Shown here: positions 62,254-64,000 of the stretch, one piece after another
Layout: each line of letters opens with the position of its first letter
Numbering within the stretch: position 1 is the stretch's first letter
NCBI RefSeq assembly: GCF_047496725.1
Contig: NC_132972.1
Span: forward strand, 4,208,001-4,272,000
Source: Anoplolepis gracilipes
Lineage: Eukaryota; Arthropoda; Insecta; Hymenoptera; Formicidae
Direction: 5' to 3'
DNA: 64,000 nucleotides
Notes under the pieces: model-generated
Seen by the model: only the letters and a program-made list of their open reading frames with translations
Databases searched by the model: none
Told to the model about the DNA's origin: nothing
Translations under genes and position numbers: made by a program

Positions 62254-62757
62254 TTAAAATTCAACTTCTATTTCTATTGAGGAAAAAGATTGTTGAAAAT
62301 AATTCTTGAAATAATTATTCTAAGGAAAAGTTAAAAATAAGCTTATAAATTTTATAGCGATGTTGATAAAAATTGTATAAGAAAACTATTTTGACATATA
62401 AATTGCATATTTATAGGACTTTAATTGCAAATTGTCGGATTTAAACATATAAAAAAAATATTTAATCGATTTTGTGCATGACTATTAATTATTCATTATT
62501 TTCATTGTGATTAAAATTCAATATCTATTGATATTGAAAGAAAAAGATTGTTGTCAAAAGAAAAAACAGTTTTTGAAAATCGTCGTTTCACGTGATTATT
62601 TTAAAGGAAAATTAGAACTAAAATTTTACCGTGATGAAAAAAAAAATTGTATAAAAAATTTCGATACATGTAAATTATACATTTGTACTTTTACTGTAGA
62701 TAGTCAGATTCGAACATATAAGAAAGTGTGTAAATTTAATCGATTTTATGCATAACT
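62232..62757. repeat. Diverged ~255-bp tandem duplication
   Basis: Copy A (62232-62483) and copy B (62489-62757) share the same order of words: 'ttattcattatt', 'gtgattaaaattca', 'gaaaaagattgttg', 'aaaattgtataa', 'aacatataa' and 'atttaatcgattttrtgcat'. Offsets grow from 257 to 274 through small insertions. The level of divergence indicates an old local duplication. No coding capacity beyond chance (an 82-codon frame at 62507-62755). Confidence 0.85.
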
Positions 62758-63430
62758 GTAATCCATTGAGATAAATTCGATTTATATCGAACGTGACGCT
62801 TACGAATGTAACGTGGCTCCTACATCTCGATCCAATGTGAAAACGATCCAATATCCGGTGTTCATAATACGTGAGTATAAAAAAAGCCTTCTATCCTACA
62901 AGAAGCAGAAGTAGGTCGTGCGCGGATCAACGTCTGGTTGATTGTTTTCTTATGCATCAGCAGGAAACTGATAGGGAGTTGCGCGAGAGGTAATAAAAAG
63001 AAAACCCGGTAAGAGTCCGATTTTATATTATTACACAATACCGTCATGCGCAAATGTCGACGAGAGTTTATTTGCGCACACACGGGCCAGTCGCTGCCGC
63101 TATTGAGCTTGCTTGTTTTTCGACCCGGGGCACCGTTTCGTCGACAATAAGTCCGTGAAGAAGTTTGCGCGTTGCGAAAAACGTAGATAGGTAGGTAGAT
63201 ACACACGGTCGTTCAAAAGGTCGCCGATAAAACCGGAAAGCACTCGCGCCTTTTCTTCACCGGCGACAAAGGACACCCAACGCGTCTCGCTCCTGTTTAA
63301 CGGTAAGGTCGAGAGGAAGAGACGTGAGAATTCTGTCGCGCGTTCGCGTTCAGCTCGTGCTAAAATAATAACCGAGCGGAAGGAATATTCTCACGACGGG
63401 AATTTGTATAGCAAAACTCACCGCACCCTG
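62758..63430. other. CG-rich patch
   Basis: CG-rich, with a 114-codon minus frame (63206-62862) lacking a domain. AACG|GTAAGG near 63299-63306 resembles a plus-strand donor. Possible regulatory or first-exon region; weak. Confidence 0.35.
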
Positions 63431-64000
63431 TGTGTAATCATTATACATGATAAAATAAGGGTCTAAGATGTGTGCAACTCAAGTTTTCGCTTCCAAAATA
63501 TTATTTTTCGATTTTTTGAAATGTATTTTATCGTTCAAAAATATTTTGCAGAATTGCATTATTATATTTTTAATTAAAATATTATTTTTGTATTTTAAAT
63601 TAACACACATTGAACACACGTTTCTGAATAAAATTTCTTATACATAAAATTATTACTATTGTATTTTATAGTGCTATTATTTTCGATATATAGAACATAG
63701 TAAAGTATGTGGCTAGACTTGTATAAAATTATTGTTATCTCCATCTCAAATTTATGATTATGATTTAAATAAATTTTCCTGTCAGAAACGTCAAGTTAAT
63801 TTCAAATTAAATCTTCCTTACAAATTTACGTAGAAACACATATTAAATATCTTTGCAAAAGTTACAAGTTTATTGCAAACGTGTAACTTTAGAGAAGTTA
63901 CACGTTTGGTTCTACATTATTTTCTTAAGCAAATGGCATTTTGACAGATTATTGGCAACATCTTTCGTGGGATTTGCGTAAAGTGACATTTCAAAATCTG
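63431..64000. other. AT-rich non-coding DNA
   Basis: AT-rich to the end of the window, with one strong hairpin (63876-63908). No gene seen. Confidence 0.55.
63876..63908. repeat. Perfect 14-bp hairpin
   Basis: CAAACGTGTAACTT (63876-63889) is perfectly complementary to AAGTTACACGTTTG (63895-63908) around the 5-nt loop TAGAG. A related 'aaagttac' occurs just upstream at 63858. It could be a protein-binding palindrome or a transposon-derived fold. Confidence 0.85.

Overview
This is a eukaryotic window, most likely from an insect and plausibly a hymenopteran (ant- or bee-like). The base composition is a mosaic of strongly AT-rich sequence and many short patches (0.2-1 kb, one of about 2.6 kb) that are rich in CG dinucleotides. 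CpG is not depleted. There are many TC/GA, TA and CA microsatellites, poly(A)/poly(T) runs and small non-coding transposon relics. Nothing resembles bacterial gene organisation, and no tRNA, rRNA, snRNA or conserved microRNA was recognised by eye. The species call is inference from composition and repeat content only.

I could not identify any protein-coding gene with confidence. Apart from one 226-codon frame through a GGC triplet repeat, no open frame exceeds 200 codons. The longer frames either read through simple repeats or lie in CG-rich patches, where stop codons are rare and frames are open on both strands. None has a domain I recognise. A few places carry splice-site-like or short coding signals and are listed with low confidence: a CpG patch ending in a near-consensus donor at 37953/37954, a 35-40 nt micro-exon-like segment at 19284, a 38-codon frame before a donor at 6763, a cysteine-rich frame at 47915-48178 and a 135-codon frame at 61846-62253. 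The window is best read as intergenic DNA, or as large introns of a gene whose coding exons lie elsewhere. Many of the CG-rich patches could be regulatory elements or untranslated exons.

Layout. From 1 to 33.9 kb, AT-rich DNA alternates with CG-rich patches. This part holds a clear non-autonomous piggyBac-type element (10946-11227, TTAA on both sides), a roughly 330-bp foldback element (11843-12176), a possible short poly(A)-tailed retro-insert (7626-7759) and several strong hairpins. At 33.9-36.6 kb lies the longest CG-rich tract, containing a 231-bp GGC-type triplet repeat with about 35 uninterrupted units (34245-34350). From 36.6 to 42.8 kb the mosaic continues, with long TA and CT repeats and the 37.95-kb donor. 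At 42.9-46.4 kb there is an 841-bp element with terminal inverted repeats of about 290 bp, and a second, single-arm copy 2.4 kb further on. From 46.4 to 64 kb the mosaic continues, with a 47-bp tandem duplication (47506-47599), a DRE-like palindrome (59241-59263), a diverged tandem duplication of about 255 bp (62232-62757) and a perfect 14-bp hairpin (63876-63908).

The most interesting items are the long-inverted-repeat element family, the piggyBac MITE, the exceptional GGC repeat in its CpG tract, and an apparent excess of the octamer TTTTATGG. I found no convincing undescribed multi-gene system.
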